Assembly (NCBI GenBank): GCA_012837685.1
Contig: DUQS01000034.1
Coordinates: 1-36,160, forward strand
Origin: Bacteroidales bacterium
GTDB lineage: Bacteria > Bacteroidota > Bacteroidia > Bacteroidales > Paludibacteraceae
Length of the DNA: 36,160 nucleotides
Direction: 5' to 3'
How positions within the stretch are numbered: position 1 is the stretch's first letter; every line of letters begins with the position of its first letter. Shown here one piece after another: positions 16,113-26,258 of this stretch. Below the pieces are notes generated by a model. That model ran no database searches. It was not told where the DNA came from and saw only the letters and a list, made by a program, of their open reading frames with translations. The translations under genes were made by a program, and so were the position numbers.

Positions 16113-18335
16113 TTAATCTATACGCTTAACACTCTTTACCGATTTGATTTTCAACAAATTAAGGCAAAGATTATTAAGGTCTTCAGTATTATGCACATAC
16201 ACGGAAAAAGTGCCTTTAAAAATGCCGTCTTTCGTTTGTATGTTCATATTTTTGATATTGATGGAGTAATCATCAGTAATAACTTTGACAATTTCGCGCA
16301 ACACACCCATTTTATCAATGCCCGAAATTTCTATAGAAGCAAGAAACGAAAGCACCTGTTGCGTTGCCCAGTCGGCTGAAACAATTCTGTTGCCAAAACT
16401 GCTTTGCAACTTGACCGCAATATCACAATTTATTTTGTGTACGATAACGGTGCCGTCATCAGCCAAAAAACCAAGTACGGAATCGCCGGGTATAGGTTGG
16501 CAGCAATCAGCTAATTTATAAGCTGTTCCGGCATCGGAAGCCGTCAAGTGTATGGTATCTTTTTTAGGCGTATTTTTGGCATCGTCCTTTTTCTTAGAAG
16601 TATTGCCAAAAGTAAGTTTCCATATATTTACAAGCTTACTTCCCGATGTATTTTTAAAAATAGTGCGTATGCCTGAACTTAACGGTATTTTGCCTCTACT
16701 GATATCGTAAAATAGCTGGTTAGTAGAGTTAATGTTGTAGTATTCCAATATTTTTTGGAGGTTGTCGGAGTTAAAAGGCAAGTTCAATTGAGCAAGTTCC
16801 TCTTCCACCATTTTTTGTCCTTTTTGGTAATCGCTCTTAAATTCCTTTTTGAACAAATAACGCAAATGCCCTTTGGCTTTAGCGGTGGTAACAATCTCTA
16901 TCCACTCTTGTTTGGGCTTTTGCGATTTGGAGGTAAGTATTTCCACTTGGTTGCCACTTTGTAACACATAGCTAATGGGCACCAACTTGTGGTCAACTTT
17001 TGCACCTATACAGCGTTCACCAAGTTCAGTATGTAACTGAAAAGCAAAATCAAGCGCAGTGGATTTTGCCGGCATTTTGATGATTTCACCTTTTGGCGTG
17101 AACACAAAAATCTCATTAGAATAAAGATTCAGCTTAAAGGTGTCCATAATTTCGATAGCATTGCTGTAATCGGTGTTGTCCAGCATTTCTTTCACAGAGC
17201 GAAACCAATTATCAAGGTCTGACCCCTCTTCGCCTGTTTTGTATTTCCAATGTGCCGCCAAGCCTTTTTCAGCAATATCATTCATACGCTCACTGCGTAT
17301 TTGTACTTCAATCCATTTACCATTTTGCGCCATCACAGTAACGTGTAATGCTTCATAACCATTGGTTTTTGGTGCATTCAGGAAGTCGCGCGTACGGTCG
17401 GGATGCGCTTTGTATATCGAAGTAATAACAGAGTAAGTAACCCAACAGTTAGCTTTTTCATTTTCACCGGGTTTTGGTTTTAAAATAATGCGAACAGCCA
17501 GAATATCGTACACCTCATCAAACGGAATATTTTTTTTCTGCATCTTTTTAAATACAGAATAAGGCGTTTTTATACGATTTGTAATGGTGTATTTGTAGCC
17601 GTAACCATTAAGTACTTCGGTAATAGGTTTGATAAATTCCTCGTAATCCTTTTCAATGTTAGGTGTTACGCGGTCAATATCATCTTTTATGGTTTGATAG
17701 AGCTTGGGTTGTTCGTATTTGAAACTGAGGTCTTCCAATTCTGTTTTAATAAGGAAAAAGCCCAACCGTTGTGCAAGCGGAGCATAAATATATTGCGTTT
17801 CACCCGCAATTTTAAGCTGTTTTGCCGGTGGCATAGAACCGAGAGTGCGCATATTATGCAGACGGTCAGCCATTTTTATCAGAATTACCCGCACATCTTC
17901 AGGAATAGTGAGGATAAGTTTGCGAAAATTTTCAGCTTGTTCGGAAGCTCTTTCGCCAAAAATACCACCGGAAATCTTGGTAAGTCCTTCAACAATAGAG
18001 GCTATTTTAGGATTAAACTCCCGTGCAATGTCTTCGCAGGTGTAGTCGGTGTCTTCCACTACATCGTGGAGCAACGCCGAACAGATAGAAGTAGAACCCA
18101 GCCCCATTTCTTTAACTACAATTCGTGCCACAGCCAACGGGTGCATGATGTAAGGCTCTCCCGAACACCTTTTGGTGCCTTTATGGGCTTTATGGGCAAA
18201 TTCAAAAGCACGAGTAATAATCTCTACTTTTTGTACATGCGCAGTATTGGCGTAATCATCTAAGAGAGCACGAAACTCGTTTTGTATCATGAGTTCCTCT
18301 TCTTCTTCCGTTAAATTGAGATAGGTGTTTTTCAT
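16113..18335 (-). CDS. rel: Bifunctional (p)ppGpp synthetase/hydrolase (Rel/SpoT family)
   Basis: This 740-residue stringent-response enzyme has all standard domains. In the hydrolase HD domain, R56, H65, H90-D91 and E94-D95 (LLHDVVEDT) are present, so hydrolysis should be active. In the synthetase domain, YDILAVR (about 276-282) and GYEALH (325-331) are intact. The loop reads RTRD at 314-317, close to the RxKD charge type of bifunctional Rel and unlike the ExDD of RelA. A TGS domain starts near 410 (FVFTPKGEIIKMP), a zinc-finger-like DCCQPIPGD segment follows near 600, and an ACT domain ends the protein. It makes and degrades (p)ppGpp in response to starvation. The M23 gene ends 11 bases upstream, suggesting co-transcription. 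Confidence 0.95.
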   Translation of the reverse strand: MKNTYLNLTEEEEELMIQNEFRALLDDYANTAHVQKVEIITRAFEFAHKAHKGTKRCSGEPYIMHPLAVARIVVKEMGLGSTSICSALLHDVVEDTDYTCEDIAREFNPKIASIVEGLTKISGGIFGERASEQAENFRKLILTIPEDVRVILIKMADRLHNMRTLGSMPPAKQLKIAGETQYIYAPLAQRLGFFLIKTELEDLSFKYEQPKLYQTIKDDIDRVTPNIEKDYEEFIKPITEVLNGYGYKYTITNRIKTPYSVFKKMQKKNIPFDEVYDILAVRIILKPKPGENEKANCWVTYSVITSIYKAHPDRTRDFLNAPKTNGYEALHVTVMAQNGKWIEVQIRSERMNDIAEKGLAAHWKYKTGEEGSDLDNWFRSVKEMLDNTDYSNAIEIMDTFKLNLYSNEIFVFTPKGEIIKMPAKSTALDFAFQLHTELGERCIGAKVDHKLVPISYVLQSGNQVEILTSKSQKPKQEWIEIVTTAKAKGHLRYLFKKEFKSDYQKGQKMVEEELAQLNLPFNSDNLQKILEYYNINSTNQLFYDISRGKIPLSSGIRTIFKNTSGSKLVNIWKLTFGNTSKKKDDAKNTPKKDTIHLTASDAGTAYKLADCCQPIPGDSVLGFLADDGTVIVHKINCDIAVKLQSSFGNRIVSADWATQQVLSFLASIEISGIDKMGVLREIVKVITDDYSINIKNMNIQTKDGIFKGTFSVYVHNTEDLNNLCLNLLKIKSVKSVKRID

Positions 18336-18346
18336 AAGTTAAATTA

Positions 18347-19318
18347 TTAATCGAACACTTGTCCCGCGTTTTGCGACAATTGTAACATTATGTCGTATTC
18401 TTCAGGTGAAAGGTCTAAGAAGTAATAATTTTGTGGATTGACGGGCGTACCTTTGAAGTGTACTTCGTAATGAAGGTGAGGTCCGGTTGATTTTCCGGTA
18501 TTGCCTACTTCGCCAATAACATCGCCGCGTTTGACACTTTGACCGACACGAGCAGTAATTTTATGCATATGCGCATACAACGTTTCATAGCCAAATCCGT
18601 GGTTAATTTTTACGCATTTTCCATAGCCTTGTCTCCAGCCCGCTTCCTTTACAATACCGTTGCCGGTTGCAAAAATCTCTGTGCCTATAGGTGCCGTGAA
18701 ATCCATGCCTTGGTGCATCTTGCGAGTACGGTATATCGGGTCAATGCGCATTCCGTAGCCGGATGCCACGCGCGTAAGATCTTTATTATAAATTGGTTGT
18801 ATGGCTGGTATGCAAAGTAGTTTTTGCTCGTTCTGTTTCGCCAACATAATAAGTTCATCGTAAGATTTGAACTGAATGTAGGTTTGCCGTTTCAAATCGT
18901 CCATTTGTTTGGTAATATCGACCATTATCTTTGAGTTACTCATATTTTGCAACGCTTGATAGCGCTGGTCATTCCCCATTTGGCGATGGCGCACTTCCGA
19001 CAATATAGGGTCGGCTTGGAAGATAACGCGGTATAAATTATCGTCCCTTTGCTGTAAATCGGTCAAGAGACTTTGCAGTTCGTTCATTTGCTCTTGCAAC
19101 AAATCGTATTGTGCCTGCATGTGAATATTTTCTTTTTTCAACTGCTTTTCTTGGGGCGATTCAAGAAATAAAATAAAAATAAGAAAAGCTATAAACCCAC
19201 CGCACAAGCTGGTAAATAGATAGACAGCCACTTTTTTTACCAATGCAAAAAAAGTCAACTCTATCTTTTCAAATGAGAGTGTTTCCTGATTATAATGAAA
19301 TTTTGCTCTGCGTGCCAT
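18347..19318 (-). CDS. M23-family metallopeptidase, membrane-anchored
   Basis: From the proposed ATG at 19318 the protein has 323 residues. It starts MARRAKFHYN, typical of Bacteroidetes M23 proteins, then has one membrane segment at about 29-52, a coiled coil at about 55-95, and a C-terminal LytM domain. Zinc ligands are visible as H-QGM-D (HxxxD) and HLH (HxH), with a further YAHMH stretch, so the peptidase appears intact and not a NlpD-type degenerate form. It probably cuts peptidoglycan cross-links in the periplasm. A longer reading frame reaches 19366, but it would run through the likely promoter element at 19364-19371, so I prefer the shorter start. Confidence 0.9.
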   Translation of the reverse strand: MARRAKFHYNQETLSFEKIELTFFALVKKVAVYLFTSLCGGFIAFLIFILFLESPQEKQLKKENIHMQAQYDLLQEQMNELQSLLTDLQQRDDNLYRVIFQADPILSEVRHRQMGNDQRYQALQNMSNSKIMVDITKQMDDLKRQTYIQFKSYDELIMLAKQNEQKLLCIPAIQPIYNKDLTRVASGYGMRIDPIYRTRKMHQGMDFTAPIGTEIFATGNGIVKEAGWRQGYGKCVKINHGFGYETLYAHMHKITARVGQSVKRGDVIGEVGNTGKSTGPHLHYEVHFKGTPVNPQNYYFLDLSPEEYDIMLQLSQNAGQVFD

Positions 19319-19363
19319 TAAATAAAATAAACTTGAAAAGGCTTTTTTTGCCCCGAAAGCCCA

Positions 19364-19371
19364 CAAAAGTA
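19364..19371 (-). promoter_or_regulatory. -7 promoter element for the M23-rel unit
   Basis: On the minus strand this reads TACTTTTG, matching TAnnTTTG, and gives a leader of about 40 bases before the ATG at 19318. No good -33 TTTG is seen at the usual distance. Confidence 0.4.
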
Positions 19372-19383
19372 ATAAAAAATCAC

Positions 19384-19391
19384 TAATTTTG
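19384..19391 (+). promoter_or_regulatory. -7 promoter element candidate for alaS
   Basis: TAATTTTG matches TAnnTTTG about 80 bases before the alaS start. It lies nearly back to back with the minus-strand element for the M23 gene. The -33 side is not recognisable. Confidence 0.35.
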
Positions 19392-19473
19392 CATTTGTTT
19401 TAACCGAAATGTTAATTATTATTCGGTAAATCACTCATAAAAAACTCAAAAACAACGACTTAAAAGTATTTAT

Positions 19474-22089
19474 ATGACTTCAAAAGAAATCCGTCAATCT
19501 TTTTTGGACTTTTTTGCCTCTAAAGAGCACAAAATTGTTCCGTCGGCACCCATGGTGATAAAAGACGACCCGACACTAATGTTTACCAACGCCGGTATGA
19601 ATCAGTGGAAAAATATCGTTCTCGGCAACGACCCGATAAAACATCCGCGTATCGCCAACTCACAAAAATGTTTACGCGTGAGTGGAAAACATAACGATTT
19701 AGAAGAAGTTGGACACGATACCTATCACCATACCATGTTCGAAATGCTCGGTAATTGGTCGTTTGGCGACTATTTCAAAGCCGAAGCCATTGCGTGGGCA
19801 TGGGAATACCTTACCGATGTACTGAAACTCGATAAAAATCGTCTGTACGTTACTGTTTTTGAAGGTGCACCAACCGAAAATCTCGGTCGTGACGACGAAG
19901 CTGCCGAAATTTGGGCAAAATATATTAACCCAAATCGTATTATTGATGGCAATAAACACGACAATTTTTGGGAAATGGGCGATACCGGTCCTTGCGGTCC
20001 TTGCTCCGAAATTCACATTGACTTGCGCCCCAACAGCGAACGTGAAAAAATAGACGGTAAAGATTTGGTAAACAAAGATAATCCGTTGGTCATTGAAATT
20101 TGGAACAATGTATTCATGCAGTACAATCGCAAAGCCGACGGTTCACTCGAACCACTTCCCAAAAAAGTTATCGACACCGGAATGGGATTTGAACGTCTTT
20201 GCGTGGCTGTTCAGGGAAAAACATCGAATTACGACACCGATGTATTCCAACCACTTTTGAAAGCCATAGGTGAGATTTGCAACTGCACTTACAATAAAGA
20301 AGCCAAAACGGACATTGCTATGCGCGTCATAGCCGACCACATTCGCACCATCGCATTTGCCATTACAGACGGACAACTGCCAAGCAATGCAAAAGCCGGT
20401 TACGTTATTCGGCGCATTTTGCGCCGCGCCGTGCGCTACGGTTACACGTTTCTCAATCAACGCACCGCCTTTCTCTACAAACTTATTCCCGCCCTTATCG
20501 ACAACATGGGCGAAGCTTATCCCGAATTGAAACACGGTCAAACGCTGATAGAGAAAGTTATTAAGGAAGAAGAAGATGCGTTCTTACGCACGTTGGAAAA
20601 AGGAATCAGTTTGCTTGATAAAGTGATGGATGAAACGAAAAAACAAAAACGTACCGAAATTTCGGGCGTAGATGCTTTCACTTTGTACGATACTTACGGT
20701 TTTCCACTCGATTTGACGGAACTGATTTTAAAAGAAAACGGTTTAACGCTCAATATCAACGATTTCAACGCAGAAATGCAGAAACAAAAAGAACGCGCAC
20801 GCAATGCGGCTGCTGTCGAAACTGGCGACTGGGTAATTTTGCGCGAAGGCGAAACCGTATTTGTCGGCTATGATTGTTTGGAAAGCGAAACGCAAATTCT
20901 CCGCTATCGCAAAATGACCACCAAAGGCAAAGAATATTATCAATTAGTTTTGAGCAAAACGCCATTTTACGCCGAAATGGGCGGTCAGGTTGGCGACACG
21001 GGTGCGTTGCTGTGTGATAACAAAATTATCGAAATAAAAGACACTAAACGCGAAAACAACCTGCCTGTACACATCGTTGGTTACTTGCCGACCGATGTAA
21101 CAGCCACATTTACAGCCAAAGTGGACACCCGTCGCCGCGCTGCTATAGAAGCCAACCACTCAGCCACTCACCTGCTCCACGAAGCATTGCGCGAATTGCT
21201 TGGCGAGCATGTTGAACAAAAAGGTTCCTACGTTTCGCCCGAAGCATTGCGTTTCGACTTCTCTCATTTTCAAAAGGTTACGCCGGAAGAAATACGTAAA
21301 GTAGAACACATGGTAAACCAAAAAATACGCGAAAATTACCTACTCGATGAACATCGCAACATACCAATTTCCGATGCAAAAGCGATGGGCGCCATAGCTT
21401 TATTTGGCGAAAAATACGACGATAATGTACGCGTTATCCGTTACGGAACATCGGTCGAATTGTGTGGCGGAACACACGTGAAAGCTACCGGAAATATCGG
21501 TATGCTACGCGTTACAGCAGAATATTCCATAGCAGCCGGTGTACGACGCATCGAAGCCATTACAGGCGAAGCCGTCGAAGATTTGATAGACGATATGCAA
21601 GATATGCAAATAGCTGTGCGCGAAATGTTTAACAATACTCCCGATACTATTGCGGCTATTCAAAAATCGCTTGACGAGAATGTGGATATGCGTAAAAAAA
21701 TAGAAGCGTTCATGACCGAACGCGCTCTGCAATTGCGCGACGCCATGCTTCAACGTGCCGAAGATATTAATGGAGTGAAAGTCATTCGCCATATCGGTAA
21801 CGAATCGCCTGATATGTTTAAGGCTATTGTGCCTTACTTCAAAGGTAAATTTGCCGATGTAAAATTTATGTTTGTAGCCGGCACAATTTACGAGAATAAA
21901 CCGAATTTGACGGTTTTTCTTAGTCTGCCAATGGTAGAAGCCGGTTTTCATGCAGGCAATATGGTGCGCGAAGCTGCCAAATACATACAAGGAGGCGGTG
22001 GCGGTCAAGTATTTATGGCAACAGCCGGCGGCAAAAATCCCGATGGAATGGACGAAGCCGTAGCCAAAGTAATAGAATTCGTGAAATAA
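19474..22089 (+). CDS. alaS: Alanine--tRNA ligase
   Basis: The 871-residue length equals that of E. coli AlaRS (876). The class II catalytic core begins at the N-terminus (motif 1 [36 protein letters not shown] near 170-185). The editing domain shows HSATH near 562-566 and the zinc-binding CGGTHV near 664-669, so correction of Ser and Gly mischarging should work. The C-terminal C-Ala region with GGGGG-type turn ([16 protein letters not shown]) is complete. It charges tRNA-Ala in the cytoplasm. trpS follows after 38 bases and likely shares its transcript. The two are divergent from the M23-rel unit. Confidence 0.98.
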   Translation: MTSKEIRQSFLDFFASKEHKIVPSAPMVIKDDPTLMFTNAGMNQWKNIVLGNDPIKHPRIANSQKCLRVSGKHNDLEEVGHDTYHHTMFEMLGNWSFGDYFKAEAIAWAWEYLTDVLKLDKNRLYVTVFEGAPTENLGRDDEAAEIWAKYINPNRIIDGNKHDNFWEMGDTGPCGPCSEIHIDLRPNSEREKIDGKDLVNKDNPLVIEIWNNVFMQYNRKADGSLEPLPKKVIDTGMGFERLCVAVQGKTSNYDTDVFQPLLKAIGEICNCTYNKEAKTDIAMRVIADHIRTIAFAITDGQLPSNAKAGYVIRRILRRAVRYGYTFLNQRTAFLYKLIPALIDNMGEAYPELKHGQTLIEKVIKEEEDAFLRTLEKGISLLDKVMDETKKQKRTEISGVDAFTLYDTYGFPLDLTELILKENGLTLNINDFNAEMQKQKERARNAAAVETGDWVILREGETVFVGYDCLESETQILRYRKMTTKGKEYYQLVLSKTPFYAEMGGQVGDTGALLCDNKIIEIKDTKRENNLPVHIVGYLPTDVTATFTAKVDTRRRAAIEANHSATHLLHEALRELLGEHVEQKGSYVSPEALRFDFSHFQKVTPEEIRKVEHMVNQKIRENYLLDEHRNIPISDAKAMGAIALFGEKYDDNVRVIRYGTSVELCGGTHVKATGNIGMLRVTAEYSIAAGVRRIEAITGEAVEDLIDDMQDMQIAVREMFNNTPDTIAAIQKSLDENVDMRKKIEAFMTERALQLRDAMLQRAEDINGVKVIRHIGNESPDMFKAIVPYFKGKFADVKFMFVAGTIYENKPNLTVFLSLPMVEAGFHAGNMVREAAKYIQGGGGGQVFMATAGGKNPDGMDEAVAKVIEFVK

Positions 22090-22127
22090 AATAAGAAGAA
22101 TACAGAAACATTTATATTCATACTTTT

Positions 22128-23207
22128 ATGGCAGAAATGGAACACATCAGCAGTTATGAAACAGCTGTTAAAATCAGCAAAAAAATTGAAGACGACATTG
22201 TCAAAAACCCATCAAAATACCGTGTACTAACGGGCGACCGTCCAACGGGACGCTTGCATATCGGGCACTATTTCGGTTCGTTGGAAAACCGTGTACGTTT
22301 ATCAAAACTCGGTGTATCAACAATGATTTTAATTGCTGACTATCAGGTGCTTATTGACAGAGACGCTTATCAAGAAATCAATCAAAACACCAAACAGCTT
22401 GTTATCGATTATTTGGCGGCAGGTATTGAGCCAAGCGAAAATGTCATTATTTTCCCGCACAGTTACGTACCGGAAGCCAACCAACTCATGGTGCCGTTTC
22501 TGACGCTGGTTTCCAACGCTGAACTCAGTCGAAACCCGACCGTTAAGGAAGAAATTCAGGCTGCAGGACTAAAAAGCATCAATGCCGGCATGTACACCTA
22601 TCCGGTGCATCAAGCAGTTGATATTCTGTTTTGTAAAGGTAATGTTGTGCCTGTGGGAAAAGACCAATTGCCACATATCGAAATGGCGCGCACCATTGCC
22701 CGTCGGTTCAACGAAAAATTCTGTGCCGGCAAAACACCTATTTTCCCCGAGCCGCAAGCTTTATTAAGCAAAACCCCCAGCATTATGGGACTTGACGGGA
22801 CACAAAAAATGAGCAAAAGTCGCGGCAACGCCATCATGCTTTGTGCCACGGAAGACGAAACAGCAGCCTTAATCAAAAAAGCTAAAACAGATGCCGACCG
22901 CCACATCACCTACGACCCTATTAACCGTCCGGAAGTGGCTAATTTGCTGACTTTGATTTCGCTTTGTACCAACGAAGAACCGCAAAAAATAGCCGAACAC
23001 ATTGGTGACGGCGGAGGAGGTATGCTCAAAAAAATGCTGACCGAAGCTCTAAACGAGAAATTACGTCCATTGCGCACACGTCGCACCGAATTAGAGAAAA
23101 ATCCGGAATATATCCGTCAAATACTGTTGGATGGCTCTCAGCGTGCGCGCGAAATTGCTGCGAAAACACTAGTTGAAGTGCGCACAGCTATGAATACGGT
23201 TATTTAA
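22128..23207 (+). CDS. trpS: Tryptophan--tRNA ligase
   Basis: The 359-residue class I synthetase has the HIGH signature at residues 44-47 (GRLHIGHYFG) and KMSKS at 227-231. It charges tRNA-Trp. It is about 25-30 residues longer than common bacterial TrpRS because of an N-terminal segment of about 35 residues before the catalytic fold; a second ATG lies at codon 4. The GDRPTGRLHIGHYFGSLENRV opening is of the TrpRS subtype also seen in Clostridia and Bacteroidetes. It is preceded by alaS and followed by a strong terminator, so the alaS-trpS unit ends here. Confidence 0.95.
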   Translation: MAEMEHISSYETAVKISKKIEDDIVKNPSKYRVLTGDRPTGRLHIGHYFGSLENRVRLSKLGVSTMILIADYQVLIDRDAYQEINQNTKQLVIDYLAAGIEPSENVIIFPHSYVPEANQLMVPFLTLVSNAELSRNPTVKEEIQAAGLKSINAGMYTYPVHQAVDILFCKGNVVPVGKDQLPHIEMARTIARRFNEKFCAGKTPIFPEPQALLSKTPSIMGLDGTQKMSKSRGNAIMLCATEDETAALIKKAKTDADRHITYDPINRPEVANLLTLISLCTNEEPQKIAEHIGDGGGGMLKKMLTEALNEKLRPLRTRRTELEKNPEYIRQILLDGSQRAREIAAKTLVEVRTAMNTVI

Positions 23208-23226
23208 CTTTACCGAAAATACTATA

Positions 23227-23257
23227 AAAAAAGCACAACTGTTGGTTGTGCTTTTTT
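23227..23257. terminator. Bidirectional intrinsic terminator between trpS and cca
   Basis: A 13-bp perfect stem (AAAAAAGCACAAC-type arm at 23227-23239 with 23245-23257) closes a five-base loop. A-run and T-run flank it, so it can end trpS on the plus strand and cca on the minus strand. It lies about 20-30 bases past each stop. Confidence 0.92.
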
Positions 23258-23286
23258 AGATTAAGATTTTCGTAACACAGTTGTCA

Positions 23287-24702
23287 CTATAAATCAGTTT
23301 TAGCTTTTAAGCCCTTTTCTTCGGCTATTTTGAACAGCAGTTGTAAAGCTGCATCGTATTCATTGGGAATAATTCCGTCCAAAATGGCGTCCTTTATTTG
23401 CGTTTTCAAATCACCTACCACTTTCCCGGGCGGTAAATCGAACAACTGCATGATTTCCTCACCTTTAATTGGTGGCTGGAAGTTACGAATACGGTCTTTC
23501 TCCTCTACTTCCACCAACTTTTGGCGCACTATTTTGAAATTGTTGAGATACAAATTTACCTTTTCCTGATTGCCCGAAGTAATATCTGCTTCGCACAGCA
23601 ACATCAGTTTGTCGATATCATCACCGGCATCAAACAGCAAGCGACGCACAGCAGAATCGGAAATTTCGTCCTCTATCAACACTATTGGACGCATGTGTAG
23701 CAACACTATTTTTTGCACAAACTTAAGCGGTTCACCAAGCGGCAGTTTCAAGTTGCGGAAAATGGCAGGAATCATCTTATAGCCGACATAATTGTGATTT
23801 TTGAATGTCCATCCTACCTGCTCGTCCCACTCTTTAGTGGCAGGTTTGCCAATATCGTGGAGCAAAGCCGCCCAGCGCAGCCACAAGTCATCACTCTTTA
23901 GAGCCACATTGTCCAACACTTTCAGCGAATGCAAAAAATTATCCTTATGCCCTCTTCCATTGCGCTTTTCAACGCCTTTCAGTTTGTCCAATTCAGGAAA
24001 AACAAACGGCAGAAGACCCGATTTTTCCATCAACAAAAAGCCTGTAGAGGGTTGCGGTGATTCCATTATTTTGTTGATTTCCAAAATAATACGTTCCTTC
24101 GTGATGATTTTTATCCGTTCTTTATTTTTCGTAATTGCTTCAAATGTTGATTCTTCCAAAAAGAAACCAAATTGTGTAGCAAAACGGATAGCGCGCATCA
24201 TACGCAACGGGTCGTCAGAAAAAGTAATATCGGGATTGCAAGGCGTTTTTATCATTTTTAAATCCAAATGCCTGACACCTCCAAAAGGGTCAATCAATTC
24301 TCCCAAACGCTTCTCGTTAAGGCAAACCGCCATAGCGTTAATAGTAAAATCGCGGCGCAGTTGGTCATCTTCCAGAGTACCGCACTCTACTATCGGATTG
24401 CGCGATTCGCGCTGGTACGACTCTTTGCGCGCACCCACAAACTCAATTTCAATTCCTTTGTGCTTTACTTGAGCCGTTCCATACGACTTAAAAACAGCAA
24501 TACGCGCACCACGTCCCAAACTTTTAGCAAACTCTTCAGCCATTTGAATGCCGTTGCCAACTACCACAACATCAATATCTTTCGACGGGCGTTTCAGTAA
24601 CAAATCCCTGACATAGCCGCCAACCACATAACATTCCAGTCCCAAAGCATCAGCCACGGCACCTATTTTTTGAAATATCGGTAAATTCAATTCTATCGTC
24701 AT
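23287..24702 (-). CDS. cca: CCA tRNA nucleotidyltransferase / poly(A) polymerase family, with HD domain
   Basis: The 471-residue protein has the class II nucleotidyltransferase head: GGYVRD at 28-33, the metal pair D42 and D44 in KDIDV, and RRDFTINAMA at about 116-125. An RNA-binding neck (PLRMMRAIRFATQFGF) follows, then an HD phosphohydrolase domain with H282-D283 in LLHDIGKP. It probably adds or repairs the CCA end of tRNAs; sequence alone does not fully separate CCA-adding from A-adding or poly(A) enzymes. Its start overlaps the rlmD stop by 4 bases (ATGA), so it is translationally coupled to rlmD. Confidence 0.92.
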   Translation of the reverse strand: MTIELNLPIFQKIGAVADALGLECYVVGGYVRDLLLKRPSKDIDVVVVGNGIQMAEEFAKSLGRGARIAVFKSYGTAQVKHKGIEIEFVGARKESYQRESRNPIVECGTLEDDQLRRDFTINAMAVCLNEKRLGELIDPFGGVRHLDLKMIKTPCNPDITFSDDPLRMMRAIRFATQFGFFLEESTFEAITKNKERIKIITKERIILEINKIMESPQPSTGFLLMEKSGLLPFVFPELDKLKGVEKRNGRGHKDNFLHSLKVLDNVALKSDDLWLRWAALLHDIGKPATKEWDEQVGWTFKNHNYVGYKMIPAIFRNLKLPLGEPLKFVQKIVLLHMRPIVLIEDEISDSAVRRLLFDAGDDIDKLMLLCEADITSGNQEKVNLYLNNFKIVRQKLVEVEEKDRIRNFQPPIKGEEIMQLFDLPPGKVVGDLKTQIKDAILDGIIPNEYDAALQLLFKIAEEKGLKAKTDL

Positions 24703-26108
24703 CGTTTCTCCAATAATAAAACGTTTTCGACATGATGCGTGTGTGGAAACATATCAACAGGCTGTATGGCAACCACTTTATACTGTTCATCCAATTGCGA
24801 AATGTCACGCGCTTGCGTAGCCGGATTGCAGCTTACATAAACAATGCGGCGCGGCATGATGAAAAGGAGCGTTTTTATCACATCATCGTGCATGCCGGCA
24901 CGTGGCGGGTCAGTTATTACCACATCGGGCGTACCGTGTTCGGCTATAAATTCGGTGTTAAGCACATCTTTCATATCGCCTGCAAAAAACAGCGTATTCG
25001 TTAAACCATTCAATTGAGCATTGGTTTTTGCATCCTCTATTGCTTCAGGAACATACTCAATACCAATTACTTTTGCGCATTTTTTAGCCAAAAAATTGGC
25101 AATAGTTCCCGTTCCCGTATATAAATCGTACACCAATTCATCGCCTTTAAGGTCAGCAAAACGGCGCACCACAGAATAAAGCTCATAAGCCTGTTCGGAA
25201 TTGGTTTGGTAAAACGATTTTGGACCTATTTTAAACTTCAATCCTTCCATTTCCTCGTAAATAGCATTGGAACCTTTAAAAACGCAGATATTTTTATCGG
25301 TCAGCGTATCATTCGCCTTGGAATTGATAACATACATCAGAGATGTTATTTGAGGAAATTTTTTGGCAATATGGTTGAGCAAAGCTATTCTTGTCGGCTC
25401 GTCTTCGTGAAAAAATGACATTATCACCATCAATTGACCGATTGAAGTTGTGCGCACAATTAGTGTTCGCAAAAAGCCTTCTTGTTTACGTAAATCAAAG
25501 AAAGTCAAATTATTATCTAACGCATAACGGCGTATTTCATTGCGTATTTGGTTGGAAATATCGTCCTGCAACCAGCATTTTTCAATATCCAGCACTTTGT
25601 CGAACATTCCCGGAATATGAAATCCGACAGCATTCATTGTGTCGAACTGTTTGCCCGAAGCTATATCTTCATACGTCATCCACCGCCTATTGGAAAAAGT
25701 AAATTCCAGCTTGTTGCGATAAAAAGTTGTCTTTTCCGACCTTAAAATAGGCATTGGTTCGGGCAGTTCTACCTTACCGATACGCGTCAAATTATCCATT
25801 ACCTGTTTCTGTTTGTAAAACAGTTGCTCGGCATACGGCAATATTTGCCATTTACAGCCGCCACACACGCCATAGTGCGAACAAAACGCTTCACAGCGTT
25901 TTTCTGAAAAACGGTGAATTTTCACTACACGACCTTCCATGTAATGGTGTTTTTTCCTCGTAATTTGCACATCTACCACATCTCCGGGAACAACATATTG
26001 CGTAAAAATTACCATTTCATCGTGTTTAATGATGGCTTTACCCTCGGCGGCTACATCCGTAACCTCTAATTCCTTGAATAATGGTAATTGTTTGTTTTTA
26101 CGTGCCAT
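24699..26108 (-). CDS. rlmD: 23S rRNA (uracil-C5)-methyltransferase, RlmD/TrmA family
   Basis: From the ATG at 26108 the protein has 469 residues. An N-terminal TRAM domain (about 10-68) is followed by an iron-sulfur motif C76-x5-C82-x2-C85 with a fourth cysteine C178, as in RumA/RlmD. The SAM-binding domain has YDLYTGTGTIANFLA, and the catalytic cysteine lies in VSCNPAT. It should methylate a uracil in 23S rRNA (U1939 in E. coli numbering), though the exact target in this lineage is not certain. The longer frame reaching 26171 is rejected because a perfect promoter lies at 26135-26165. It is the first gene of the rlmD-cca unit. Confidence 0.92.
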   Translation of the reverse strand: MARKNKQLPLFKELEVTDVAAEGKAIIKHDEMVIFTQYVVPGDVVDVQITRKKHHYMEGRVVKIHRFSEKRCEAFCSHYGVCGGCKWQILPYAEQLFYKQKQVMDNLTRIGKVELPEPMPILRSEKTTFYRNKLEFTFSNRRWMTYEDIASGKQFDTMNAVGFHIPGMFDKVLDIEKCWLQDDISNQIRNEIRRYALDNNLTFFDLRKQEGFLRTLIVRTTSIGQLMVIMSFFHEDEPTRIALLNHIAKKFPQITSLMYVINSKANDTLTDKNICVFKGSNAIYEEMEGLKFKIGPKSFYQTNSEQAYELYSVVRRFADLKGDELVYDLYTGTGTIANFLAKKCAKVIGIEYVPEAIEDAKTNAQLNGLTNTLFFAGDMKDVLNTEFIAEHGTPDVVITDPPRAGMHDDVIKTLLFIMPRRIVYVSCNPATQARDISQLDEQYKVVAIQPVDMFPHTHHVENVLLLEKR

Positions 26109-26134
26109 AAACTGTTTTACTTTAAAACGAATGA

Positions 26135-26165
26135 CAAAGATACGAAAATAGTAACAAGTGGCAAA
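26135..26165 (-). promoter_or_regulatory. Bacteroidetes-type promoter for rlmD-cca
   Basis: On the minus strand TTTG (26162-26165), a 19-base spacer and TATCTTTG (26135-26142) match the consensus exactly. The ATG at 26108 lies about 27 bases further on. Confidence 0.75.
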
Positions 26166-26182
26166 TCCCACAGCTGAAATAA

Positions 26183-26213
26183 AAAAATCACAGCATGTTA
26201 TACTGTGATTTTT
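26183..26213 (-). terminator. Intrinsic terminator after serC
   Basis: An 11-bp perfect stem (26183-26193 with 26203-26213, core TCACAG/CTGTGA) is followed on the minus strand by a T-run. It stands about 45 bases past the serC stop and just upstream of the rlmD promoter. Confidence 0.85.
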
Positions 26214-26258
26214 ACTGATTTCATCACCGTTTTTCAGATGCCTATAATGTGTATAAAA

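Noticed and set aside
23801-24472. 223-codon open frame on the plus strand
   Set aside because: It is antisense to cca, whose family motifs are intact; no protein family resemblance is seen.
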